Shown here piece after piece: positions 34,227 through 43,185 of a stretch of 64,000 bases of DNA (its first letter is position 1; each line of letters opens with the position of its first letter). The translations under genes and the position numbers were made by a program. This stretch comes from Brumimicrobium ulvae (lineage in GTDB: Bacteria; Bacteroidota; Bacteroidia; Flavobacteriales_D; Crocinitomicaceae): contig NZ_CANNGT010000001.1 of the NCBI RefSeq assembly GCF_947504225.1, forward strand, positions 372,001-436,000, read 5' to 3'. The notes beneath the pieces are model-generated. The model searched no databases. It saw nothing but the letters and a program-made list of their open reading frames with translations, and had not been told where the DNA came from.

Positions 34227-36106
34227 GATAGATAATTGTACAATTCTTCAATTGAAATTGTGTTCATAATTTTTTTTCCACTTGGAGAATATTGATGTTG
34301 CTCACTTTGGAACAAACGATCAACCAAGTAGTTCATTTCTTCTTCAGAAAGAGTTCTGTTTTTATGATTGGTTGCCGCAGCAGAAAGTGACAAAATGAGT
34401 TCGTGAACAAGTTCTCCTTTGTCGAGGTCTTGATGGGTTATTTTTTCAATTATTGCATCTAAACATTGCGTCACGTATTCTACCTCGAGCATTGATGGTA
34501 CACTGGATAAAACCAAGGTGTTGTTTTGCCAATTCCAATCAAAACCGAGTCGCTTTAAATGTGTCGAATTGTTTTCCCACTCCAGCTTTTGGGTGGCTTG
34601 TATGTTGTATTCATAAGGAAACATCAACTGCTGTCCAGCAATAGGAGACAACATGAATTGCTCCATCAAATCGTCATATAAGATCCGCTCATTCGCACGG
34701 TTGATATGAACCAAAAGCGCTCCAGATTTCACCTGAACCAATAATAAGTTACGGTGAAGTTGCATTTTATGGGTGCTGGACTTCAAAGGCTCTTCATATT
34801 GTATTTCATTGCTTGGTACTTCTGTTTCTTCTTGCTCAACTTCTTCGGTTATTTTGTAAAAGTCTTCCCATTCTTCTTTGTTTGGACGAAGTGACTTAAA
34901 ACTGTTGGATGAAACTGAAGAGCCACTTCCACTAAATCCTGAACCACCTCCAAAAGAACCCGTTCCGGATGAAGTTGAACCTGCAGCATCGGATGAAGTC
35001 TTAAATGGATTAAAAGTAGGGTCTACTTTAACTTCAGGTTGTCGTATCGGACTATTTTGTTGCTCAATTGATAAGTCAAATTGCGGCTCGTGTTCAAAAT
35101 CTAAACTGGGTGCAATGTTGTACTTTCCTAGGGCTAATTTAATTGTGCTTCTCAAGATGCTATAGATGCTTCTACCGTCTTCAAATTTAACTTCAGTTTT
35201 TGTCGGATGAACGTTTACATCTAAGGTTTCCGAAGGAACTTCAAGATAGATGAAATAAGACGGAAAGTGTTTCGGGGCAATTAAATTGTCATATCCTGAA
35301 ACTACAGCATGGTGAAAATAGCTGTCCTTGAAAAATCGATTGTTGACAAAAAAGTACTGTTCACCACGGGTTTTTTTTGAAAATTCAGGCTTAACAATAA
35401 AGCCAGTAATTTTAACTAAATCTGTTTCCTCCTCAATGGGGACCAGTTTATTGTTAAAGTTTCGTCCGAAAAGGTCTACAATTCGCTTTCTTAACCCTGC
35501 ACTATCTAAACTGTGGATAATGTTCCCGTTGTGTGAAAGTACAAACCCAACTTCTGGATGGGTCAAAGCAATGCGATTAAATTCCTCAACAATATGTTTT
35601 GTTTCAACATTGTCTGACTTCAAGAAGTTGCGTCTTGCAGGAACATTGAAAAATAAATTCTTCACAGAAATTGAGGTCCCTTTTGCTCTAGAGCAAGGCT
35701 CTTGTGACGTAATTTTACTTCCAGCGATTTCTATTTTGGTTCCAACCTGTTCGCCTTCTTCAACGGTTTCCATTTCAACATGTGCAATGGCGGCAATTGA
35801 GGCAAGTGCTTCACCTCGAAATCCTTTGGTTTTTAAGGTGAATAAATCTGCTGCAGCGGTAATTTTACTTGTAGCGTGACGTTCAAATGACATTCTGGCG
35901 TCAGTTTCAGACATTCCTTTCCCATCATCAATGATTTGAATAGATGTTTTACCAGCGTCTTTGATGTGTAACTCTATTTTAGTCGCGCCTGCATCAACAG
36001 CGTTTTCAATTAATTCTTTGACCACAGAGGCAGGTCGTTGAATAACTTCTCCAGCGGCGATTTGGTTGGCTATATTATCGGGGAGTAAACGAATTACTTC
36101 TGACAT
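34223..36106 (-). CDS. mutL: DNA mismatch repair protein MutL
   Basis: The 627-residue product has the GHKL ATPase: NQIAAGEVIQRPASVVKELIE, DDGKGM, and GFRGEALASI. A Gly/Ser-rich linker (GTGSFGGGSGFSGSGSS) joins the ATPase to a C-terminal dimerisation domain. The DQHAxxE endonuclease motif of most MutL proteins is replaced by LLVHINRANERILYDD, and the C-terminal CPHGRP position reads SPSGKKIM, so the nicking site looks lost. MutL links MutS to strand removal. It is the second gene of the rhomboid/EEP operon, 26 nt after the small membrane protein gene. Confidence 0.95.
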   Translation of the reverse strand: MSEVIRLLPDNIANQIAAGEVIQRPASVVKELIENAVDAGATKIELHIKDAGKTSIQIIDDGKGMSETDARMSFERHATSKITAAADLFTLKTKGFRGEALASIAAIAHVEMETVEEGEQVGTKIEIAGSKITSQEPCSRAKGTSISVKNLFFNVPARRNFLKSDNVETKHIVEEFNRIALTHPEVGFVLSHNGNIIHSLDSAGLRKRIVDLFGRNFNNKLVPIEEETDLVKITGFIVKPEFSKKTRGEQYFFVNNRFFKDSYFHHAVVSGYDNLIAPKHFPSYFIYLEVPSETLDVNVHPTKTEVKFEDGRSIYSILRSTIKLALGKYNIAPSLDFEHEPQFDLSIEQQNSPIRQPEVKVDPTFNPFKTSSDAAGSTSSGTGSFGGGSGFSGSGSSVSSNSFKSLRPNKEEWEDFYKITEEVEQEETEVPSNEIQYEEPLKSSTHKMQLHRNLLLVQVKSGALLVHINRANERILYDDLMEQFMLSPIAGQQLMFPYEYNIQATQKLEWENNSTHLKRLGFDWNWQNNTLVLSSVPSMLEVEYVTQCLDAIIEKITHQDLDKGELVHELILSLSAAATNHKNRTLSEEEMNYLVDRLFQSEQHQYSPSGKKIMNTISIEELYNYLS

Positions 36107-36132
36107 TCTTTAATCCTAATTTGTGGTTCTAT

Positions 36133-36438
36133 TTATTGTTTTTCTAAATCAATTACTTCAGCTGCAAAAATATCAACATAATCAAGTATAAAGTAGGTTG
36201 CGAAAAGTAAAGCAACTAAAATTATTACCAGTCGTATGTTGGCCGCTCTAGATTGTTGACTATAAGATTTTTCAGATTGCCAAGCATTGTGCATTTTATC
36301 ACGTAAACGTGCTTGCTGCTCAGTAAGAGTAGCATTCTCATCCGCACTGTATGCTTTTTGCATCAGACGAATACGCTCTTTACGTGCGTCGTAATATCGA
36401 GGTGTATAATCAAATCTTTTGTTGCGATTCACTTTCAT
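36133..36438 (-). CDS. Small conserved Bacteroidota membrane protein
   Basis: The ATG at 36438 gives a 101-residue product starting MKVNRNKRFDYTPRYYD; the longer frame adds 7 residues without support. The N-terminal block with FDYTPRYYDARKERIRLMQ is a pattern I know from unnamed flavobacterial proteins. One membrane span lies near the C-terminus (VIILVALLFATYFILDYV). It leads the mutL operon and its function is unknown. Confidence 0.75.
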   Translation of the reverse strand: MKVNRNKRFDYTPRYYDARKERIRLMQKAYSADENATLTEQQARLRDKMHNAWQSEKSYSQQSRAANIRLVIILVALLFATYFILDYVDIFAAEVIDLEKQ

Positions 36439-36693
36439 GAACCTAATTCGCTCTAGCATATTCTGACCTTTTTTATATCAAAGCATAAAGATACATCAAA
36501 TTTTAAAGTTTTTAAAATCATTTAAAGCATCTTATTTATTCATTTTTCTAATGAACACAAGCTGAAGTTTAAGCTTTGATTATATTTGTTCTCAATATTT
36601 ATTCCAAGTGGTTAAGTTGTGACACTTCGGCAGAGAATTTGCTCAGTAGGACTGATTTATATCGTATATTTAAACCTCAGAATTTAGACTTTC

Positions 36694-39621
36694 ATGAAAA
36701 TTACCGCAATATTTACGCTCTTATTTGTTTTTGCTAGTGGACTCGTGAGTTGGTCTGTGCAAAAAAGTGTTGTTCCTAATGATGCTACAAAAGAATCCAC
36801 AGGCCTACCTGCATACATGAGACTTTCTCCTCAATGGGCCTTGGAGAAGTTAGAAACATTAAGCCTTGAAGAAAAGATTGCGCAAAGTTTTATGGTTGAA
36901 GTTACGCCTAGAAAAGGCGAAGCTCATTTAAAGCTCATCGATTCCTTGGTGCGTGTCCATAAAATTGGAGGAATCATTACTTTTCAAGGAACAACCGAAG
37001 AAACAAAAACTGCAATTAATCGCTTCCAGAATCAAAGTGTATTGCCATTGCTTGTTGGAATTGACGGAGAATGGGGAAGCAGTATGAGAATCAGTGATCA
37101 GGACCGTTATCCTTTTCAGTTAACGATGGGAGCAGCAAATGATTTAGCCAGTACCCATTTGATTGCTCAGGCCATGGGGGCAGAAATGAATGAATTGGGA
37201 ATTCACCTGAATTTCTCGCCTGTGGTTGACATCAATACGAATCCTAAAAATCCAGTCATTGGCTTCAGGTCTTTTGGTGAAAACCCGTTGCTTGTCTCAA
37301 AACAATCCAACGAAATGATCAAAGGAATGCAAAATTTCAACGTATTGACTTGTATGAAGCATTTTCCTGGCCATGGTGATACTGATGTCGATTCGCATTT
37401 GGACTTGCCAACCGTAAATAAATCTAAAGTTGAATTGAGCCGTATAGATTGGTTGCCTTATCGACAAGGAAGATTGATTGGAGCTTCTGCAATTATGATG
37501 GGACACCTTAATGTTCCAGCACTTGATGATTCTGGATTGCCTTCAAGTTTATCACCCAAAACGATAAAAGGAATAGTACGTGAGGAATTAAAATTTGATG
37601 GATTAATCATTAGTGATGCCTTGAACATGAGGGCGTTGACCAAGCATTATGGGGATGTAGATATTGTCAAAAGAGCCTATCTGGCAGGGAATGATATTCT
37701 GCTATATCCTTCAAAAGTTAAAGAATCCATCGAAGCCATACGAATCGCTGTTGAGAAAGGGGAAATTTCTGAAGAAGAAGTGAATGAAAAAGCCATGCGT
37801 GTTTTGCGAGCTAAGTATTATGCTATTGTGCATGAAAACAACGAGAAGCCTGTACTTTCTCAAGAGAAAATTGATTTTGCGAAGTTAAGTATTTATGAAA
37901 AAGCTTTAACAGTCATAAAAAATGAGCATGCAATCCCCGTTAAAGATGCTTCAGGTAGAAATTTAATCATCAATATCGGTGGGGATGGGAGTTCCTTTAA
38001 TGAAGCAGCAGCTTTCTATACTAAGGCTGATATTGCCAATGTGGAAACAGCAAAAGACGCTTGGGCGATTTATAAATTCGCTTTTAAAAACTATGATAAT
38101 ATTTATGTCAACATTATTGCTCCGTCGGTGTTGCCAAGAAATGACTTTAGTTACCCTGACGGTTGGAGAGAATTGTTGACTCAAATGCCTGAACAATCAA
38201 ATGTGTACGTGAGTATTTTTGGAAATCCATATGCCATTAATGATCGATTGCCCTTTGAGCATGTGGATGCTGTAATCTTGGCTTTTCAAAATACAAAATC
38301 TGGACAAAATAGAGCCGCACAGTTAATTTTTGGTGGATTCCAAGCTGTATCTAAACTGCCCATTACATTAAGCGAAGATTATCAAGAAGGATTTGGTTTG
38401 ACCACCCCTGCAGCTTCACGATTGAAGTTTACGGTACCAATGGAATTGGGACTATCAGATACAGCTTTTTACCGTATTGATTCAATTGCTCTGAATGGAA
38501 TTAAAGAACAAGCTTATCCAGGTTGTCAGGTGGTGGTTGCCAAAGAAGGGAAAGTGATTTATCAACGTGCTTTTGGACATCAAACCTACGACAATAAAAT
38601 TCCTGTTGATAACCAAACAATATATGATTTAGCTTCCATCACAAAAGTGGTTTCATCAACGGCTTCTTTGATGTATTTACAAGATCAAAAAGAGTTTTCT
38701 CTGGACAGTACTCTAGGAGATTACCTTGGCGAATACACGCGTGGTACTGGATATGGTAATTTGAAGATGCGAGATATTATGACCCATCAAGCTGGTTTAA
38801 TCCCTTGGGTGCCATTCTATACTCAAACATTGGTGAATGGACGCCCAGATACCTCTTTGTATGCCACAACACCTTTTGCAAATATGAATTCTATTGTCGC
38901 GAATAACTTATATATGCGTGACAACTATGAAGAGGAAATCCTGAAAATAATTCTTTCTAAACCTTTGCGTTCTAAAAAATATAAATATTCAGATTTAGGA
39001 TACTATTTCACTAAAAAAATTATTGAAAAAACCTCTTCTTTGCCCTTAGATGAATTTGTAAGTGAAAAGTTTTATGCACCGATGGGATTAACTACTTTAG
39101 GTTACCATCCTTTGAATAACTTTGACTTGAGTCGAATTGCACCTACCGAAAAAGATACCTATTACAGACATCAATTGGTGCATGGTCATGTTCACGATAT
39201 GGGGGCCGCAATGACGAACGGAGTAGGTGGTCATGCAGGTTTGTTCTCAAGTGCAACAGATCTTGCAGGTTTTATGCAAATGCTCTTAAATGAGGGGAGT
39301 TATGGTGGACAGCAATACCTGTCTCCTGAAGTAATTGCTGAATATACAGGGTGTCAATATTGTCCGAAAAATAGAAGAGGTGCAGGCTTTGATAAACCTG
39401 TTGTGACCGGAACTGGTGGACCTGCTGCTGAAGCGGTATCTAAAGCTTCCTTTGGGCACTCAGGATTTACAGGTACGGTAGCATGGTCTGACCCGAAAAG
39501 TGAAATTAATTATGTTTTTCTTTCCAATAGAGTTTATCCAAGTGCAGAAAATTGGAAATTGGTAAGAATGAATATCCGTACTGAGATACAGCGTGTTATT
39601 TATGAAGTGTTGGGAGAATAA
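36694..39621 (+). CDS. GH3 beta-N-acetylglucosaminidase-like domain fused to serine hydrolase (beta-lactamase family)
   Basis: The 975-residue product has an N-terminal signal, then a GH3 domain (about 55-380) with NagZ motifs MKHFPGHGDTDVDSHLDLP and SDALNMRAL (nucleophile Asp), a GH3 C-terminal region to about 590, and a class C-like serine hydrolase domain from about 600: SxxK in LASITKVV, YSDLGYY, and HSGFTGTVAW. NagZ-type enzymes release GlcNAc from muropeptides, and penicillin-binding-like serine hydrolases act on D-Ala peptides or esters. The fusion points to peptidoglycan recycling or turnover. A possible promoter, TATATTTG, lies at 36581-36588. Confidence 0.92.
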   Translation: MKITAIFTLLFVFASGLVSWSVQKSVVPNDATKESTGLPAYMRLSPQWALEKLETLSLEEKIAQSFMVEVTPRKGEAHLKLIDSLVRVHKIGGIITFQGTTEETKTAINRFQNQSVLPLLVGIDGEWGSSMRISDQDRYPFQLTMGAANDLASTHLIAQAMGAEMNELGIHLNFSPVVDINTNPKNPVIGFRSFGENPLLVSKQSNEMIKGMQNFNVLTCMKHFPGHGDTDVDSHLDLPTVNKSKVELSRIDWLPYRQGRLIGASAIMMGHLNVPALDDSGLPSSLSPKTIKGIVREELKFDGLIISDALNMRALTKHYGDVDIVKRAYLAGNDILLYPSKVKESIEAIRIAVEKGEISEEEVNEKAMRVLRAKYYAIVHENNEKPVLSQEKIDFAKLSIYEKALTVIKNEHAIPVKDASGRNLIINIGGDGSSFNEAAAFYTKADIANVETAKDAWAIYKFAFKNYDNIYVNIIAPSVLPRNDFSYPDGWRELLTQMPEQSNVYVSIFGNPYAINDRLPFEHVDAVILAFQNTKSGQNRAAQLIFGGFQAVSKLPITLSEDYQEGFGLTTPAASRLKFTVPMELGLSDTAFYRIDSIALNGIKEQAYPGCQVVVAKEGKVIYQRAFGHQTYDNKIPVDNQTIYDLASITKVVSSTASLMYLQDQKEFSLDSTLGDYLGEYTRGTGYGNLKMRDIMTHQAGLIPWVPFYTQTLVNGRPDTSLYATTPFANMNSIVANNLYMRDNYEEEILKIILSKPLRSKKYKYSDLGYYFTKKIIEKTSSLPLDEFVSEKFYAPMGLTTLGYHPLNNFDLSRIAPTEKDTYYRHQLVHGHVHDMGAAMTNGVGGHAGLFSSATDLAGFMQMLLNEGSYGGQQYLSPEVIAEYTGCQYCPKNRRGAGFDKPVVTGTGGPAAEAVSKASFGHSGFTGTVAWSDPKSEINYVFLSNRVYPSAENWKLVRMNIRTEIQRVIYEVLGE

Positions 39622-39721
39622 AATAAATATTGATAATTTGAACGAACAACAGTGCTTCTGATTTGTTTTTTCTGAATACTTTTAAGCTGAACGTTTTGTT
39701 CGTTTAAACAAAAATTGAATC

Positions 39722-40867
39722 ATGAAGATAGGAATTGTTCTCTACCCAACATTTGGAGGAAGTGGTGTTGTCGCTACAGAATTAGGAAAAGCATTGGCGC
39801 AAAAAGGTCACCAAATTCATTTTATTACCTATTCACAACCTGTTCGTTTGGGTTCATTTAGAGACAATATTTTTTATCATGAAGTGGTGGTCTCCAATTA
39901 TCCTTTGTTTGAATATCAGCCTTACGAAACTGAATTAGCCAGTAAAATGGTTGATGTAGTAGAGCATGAGCAACTCGACTTATTGCATGTTCATTATGCA
40001 ATACCTCATGCCTCGGCCGCTTTTATGGCACAACAGATTTTAAAATCTCGAGGAGTAAATATTCCTTTTATCACAACTTTACACGGAACAGACATCACTC
40101 TTGTTGGTCGTGATAAATCTTTTGAACCTGTAATTACTTTTTGTTTAAACCAATCCAATGCGGTAACTGCAGTTTCGGAAAGTTTAAAACAGGATACTTA
40201 TAAACACTTTGCAACAAGTCGTGAAATAAAGGTGATTCCGAATTTCATTCATAACTTCGCAGAAGACCCTTTAGTACAAGACTTGGAGCGCAGAAGAAAG
40301 TATGCACAAGATGATGAACGCATTATTTGTCATGTTTCCAACTTCAGAAAAGTTAAACGTGTAGAAGATGTTGTTCGTGTTTTCCATAAAATCAATAAAA
40401 CGGTAAAATCTAGACTACTACTTATTGGAGATGGTCCTGAGCGTTACAACGTGGAATTGTTGTGTCGAGAACTTGGTGCTTGTGATCGTGTAATGATGGT
40501 TGGGAAAATTAGGGACGCAGCAAATTTGATGAGCCTTTCAGATTTATTTCTATTGCCATCACAAACTGAAAGCTTTGGTTTGGCAGCACTAGAAGCTATG
40601 GCTGTAGGAGTTCCTGTGATTTCATCAAATACTGGTGGAATTCCCGAAGTAAATAAACAAGGTTACTCTGGTTATTTGTCTGAAGTAGGAAACGTCGATG
40701 AAATGGCAGAGAATGGAGTGAAGATTTTAAACGATGATCAGACTTTAAATGAGTTCAAAAAGAATGCGCAGTTGCAAGCAAGGCAATTTAGTTTAGGAGC
40801 AATTCTTCCAGAATATGAACAACTGTATATTGATGTGATTAATGAATTTAAATCAGGATTGAAGTAA
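39722..40867 (+). CDS. bshA: N-acetyl-alpha-D-glucosaminyl L-malate synthase BshA
   Basis: The 381-residue product is a GT4 glycosyltransferase with the BshA-specific start MKIGIVLYPTFGGSGVVATE and HEVVVSNYPLFEYQPYE. The retaining-transferase E-x7-E motif is in ESFGLAALEAM. BshA joins UDP-GlcNAc to L-malate, the first step of bacillithiol synthesis; this thiol replaces glutathione in many Bacteroidota. bshB and bshC are not in the window. The end overlaps the convergent cyclase gene by 15 nt. Confidence 0.95.
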   Translation: MKIGIVLYPTFGGSGVVATELGKALAQKGHQIHFITYSQPVRLGSFRDNIFYHEVVVSNYPLFEYQPYETELASKMVDVVEHEQLDLLHVHYAIPHASAAFMAQQILKSRGVNIPFITTLHGTDITLVGRDKSFEPVITFCLNQSNAVTAVSESLKQDTYKHFATSREIKVIPNFIHNFAEDPLVQDLERRRKYAQDDERIICHVSNFRKVKRVEDVVRVFHKINKTVKSRLLLIGDGPERYNVELLCRELGACDRVMMVGKIRDAANLMSLSDLFLLPSQTESFGLAALEAMAVGVPVISSNTGGIPEVNKQGYSGYLSEVGNVDEMAENGVKILNDDQTLNEFKKNAQLQARQFSLGAILPEYEQLYIDVINEFKSGLK

Positions 40868-42544
40868 TTGTTGTTTCATTTTCTTGAGTTCAGCAATTCT
40901 CATTTTTTTACTTCTTATGCGTATGTTTTTGGATGTCTGGGTATAAAAACGATGTTTCTTTTCTAGGTAATCCAACTGAAAATCTATCCATTCAAGATCG
41001 GTCATTTCACGTCCCATATTGGAGAGCTCATTCCTCAATGTTTTGGCAATGTTGTGGTAGTCTGCACGACCTAAATAATCATGATCAGCATCGCAAATGA
41101 TTTTTTCTAATAGTGTTTTAGGTTGTTGGTCACTTTTGGTCGCAGAAATGATTTCACAAATGGTTTCAATTTGCGCTGGACTATATCCAAATTTAGGGAG
41201 CTTTGTTTTCGCCATTTGAATTCCAAATTGTTCATTGTCTTCGTAGCGAACAATAAATCCAGAGTCATGAAAAAGAATAGCGGTTTTTAATAGAATCAAA
41301 TCTTCACCATCAACACCTTCCAAATTGGCTATTCTGATTGCAGAACGTTCTACATTTAAGGTGTGTTTGATGTTATGGTAATCCAACTCGTCAGGAAGGG
41401 ATGATTTTAATTTATTGATCATAAAGCGACGTGTAAATTCAAAATCCATTGGAGGAAGATCACATTGATTACGCAAATCACTATTGGGTACTTTTCCTTC
41501 CTGAAATAAAGAATGTTCCGTTTTTAATTGGTCGACAAAGTACATATCAACATAGCTTCCGTATTTTATTTTTATTTCTCCACGATGCGTAATGTCAAAG
41601 TAAGGAAGAATGTGTTTGGCCACATCAGCTGTCACCGTTATGTTATTTTCTACAGAATTTTGTTCGGCTCTTGCGGCAATATTTACGGTATCCCCCCAAA
41701 CATCAAAACTGATTTTTTTAGAACCGATAATTCCTGCAACCAACGGACCTGAGTGTAATCCTATGCGAATATCCCAAGAACTGGTATTAGTGGCATTAGC
41801 CAATTGTTTTCTGCTAATGACATAATCACGAATTTCTATAGCGGCTAATGTTGCACGTATGGCTGGATTCTGATTTTTCTCTGTAACTCCTGCCAAAGCC
41901 ATATAAGCATCTCCAATTGTTTTGATTTTTTCAAGACAATAGCGGTCCATGATTTCATCAAATTTTTTGAAGTAGCCTTCAAGTTCACGGAGTAGTTCTA
42001 AAGGTTTTTTGAGTTTTGCTGATTTAGTAAATGCAACAAAATCGGTAAACAAAACCACACCTTCATTCACTTTCTTAGGAGAAAACCGGCCTATTGAGTT
42101 TAAGTCTGTTAGAATTGTTGTAGGAAATATATTTTCCAACAACATATTGATTCGAACATCTTTAAAGTATAAGGTTTTGAATACTTCAATTTTCGCTTTG
42201 ACCAAATTGGGATTGAAGGGACTCGTAATATAATCGACTGCTCCTTCTTTAAATCCTTTTACCAATCGTGCACCACTAGAAGAGGTGTCACTAATAACAA
42301 TTTTGTAGGCGTCACGAGAATTAGGGTTGGATTTTAACCTTTGAAGGAGTTCAAAACCATTAACGGCTTCACTTTGAATATTGATGAGAATGATTCCTAC
42401 TTTTCTTTTTTCAAGAACAGGAAGAGCAGAAGCTTCATCAGCGCAGATTATTAAATTGTTACCACCTCCTAGTAACATAGCTTGTAAGCCATTGACATTA
42501 ACAGGGTTATTGTCGATGACCAAAATATTAATAAATCTTTCCAC
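40853..42544 (-). CDS. Degenerate receiver - adenylate cyclase - HD domain signalling protein
   Basis: I prefer the GTG at 42544 (MERFINILVIDNNPVN); a TTG at 42586 would add 14 residues. Residues about 5-120 form a receiver domain whose phospho-acceptor Asp is replaced by Asn (IILINIQSEAVNG, about residue 55), and the lysine of the KPF motif by Ser (ITSPFNP, about 108), so it should not be phosphorylated. A class III cyclase follows (VVLFTDFVAF, EKIKTIGDAYMALAG, SFDVWGDTVNIAARAEQ) with Lys and Asp typical of ATP use. The C-terminus is an HD domain (YHNIKHTLNVE, LFHDSGF, CDADHDYLG). It could make and destroy a nucleotide signal. Confidence 0.9.
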   Translation of the reverse strand: MERFINILVIDNNPVNVNGLQAMLLGGGNNLIICADEASALPVLEKRKVGIILINIQSEAVNGFELLQRLKSNPNSRDAYKIVISDTSSSGARLVKGFKEGAVDYITSPFNPNLVKAKIEVFKTLYFKDVRINMLLENIFPTTILTDLNSIGRFSPKKVNEGVVLFTDFVAFTKSAKLKKPLELLRELEGYFKKFDEIMDRYCLEKIKTIGDAYMALAGVTEKNQNPAIRATLAAIEIRDYVISRKQLANATNTSSWDIRIGLHSGPLVAGIIGSKKISFDVWGDTVNIAARAEQNSVENNITVTADVAKHILPYFDITHRGEIKIKYGSYVDMYFVDQLKTEHSLFQEGKVPNSDLRNQCDLPPMDFEFTRRFMINKLKSSLPDELDYHNIKHTLNVERSAIRIANLEGVDGEDLILLKTAILFHDSGFIVRYEDNEQFGIQMAKTKLPKFGYSPAQIETICEIISATKSDQQPKTLLEKIICDADHDYLGRADYHNIAKTLRNELSNMGREMTDLEWIDFQLDYLEKKHRFYTQTSKNIRIRSKKMRIAELKKMKQQLLQS

Positions 42545-42681
42545 GCATTCGGTTTTGAGGTTTGATAACGAAAATAAGCTTTTCAATTGATTTTCACAGT
42601 GCTATTGCAACGAAAAATTTAGAAATGTATTGGATGAAATGTGGAAAAATTGTTGCTGACTTAGTATTGCTGGGAAATAAA

Positions 42682-42713
42682 AAAGTCAGCCGTGATATGC
42701 TCAGACTGACTTT
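42682..42713 (-). terminator. Terminator after ferredoxin gene
   Basis: AAAGTCAG at 42682-42689 pairs with CTGACTTT at 42706-42713, just beyond the ferredoxin stop on the minus strand. A T-rich tract (TTATTT) follows. Confidence 0.7.
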
Positions 42714-42731
42714 CTTATTGAATGCTTTGAT

Positions 42732-43085
42732 TTAATATTTAAGGTGCATAAAATCCTTTTTCTTCAGTAATTCTTCTTCCGTTTCTGGGAAATCAGGATC
42801 ATCAACACAACAGTCAACCGGACAAACAGCTGCACATTGAGGTTCGTCGTGAAAGCCTTCACACTCTGTACATTTATCCGTTACGATGTAATAAATATCC
42901 ATGTCTACAGGTTCGTTCTCCTGCTCAGCATCAATTTCTTCTCCATTTAACGTGGTAATCATTCCTTTCAAAGTGGTACCATCGGCCCATGCCCATTCAG
43001 CACCTCCTTCGTATATCGCGTTGTTCGGACATTCAGGCTCACAAGCGCCACAATTGATGCATTCGTCCGTAATTATTATTGCCAT
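42732..43085 (-). CDS. 4Fe-4S dicluster ferredoxin
   Basis: The 117-residue product has two [4Fe-4S] motifs: [17 protein letters not shown] near the N-terminus and [20 protein letters not shown] near the C-terminus, separated by an acidic insert. This is the Bacteroidota two-cluster ferredoxin layout. It serves as a low-potential electron carrier in the cytoplasm. It is divergent from the acyl-CoA reductase gene, with a TATATTTG box in between. Confidence 0.95.
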   Translation of the reverse strand: MAIIITDECINCGACEPECPNNAIYEGGAEWAWADGTTLKGMITTLNGEEIDAEQENEPVDMDIYYIVTDKCTECEGFHDEPQCAAVCPVDCCVDDPDFPETEEELLKKKDFMHLKY

Positions 43086-43120
43086 TTTACTACTTTTTAA
43101 GCGTTACTTCTCTACATTTG

Positions 43121-43128
43121 CAAATATA
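43121..43128 (-). promoter_or_regulatory. TATATTTG promoter box for ferredoxin
   Basis: TATATTTG on the minus strand fits TAnnTTTG and ends about 35 nt before the ferredoxin start codon. Confidence 0.6.
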
Positions 43129-43185
43129 ATAAACCTTTGATAAGGAGTTTTGTTTTATTGAACATAAATTATTTAGGAGATTCAC

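Noticed and set aside
35328-35879. Plus-strand frame of 183 codons
   Set aside because: Antisense shadow of mutL.
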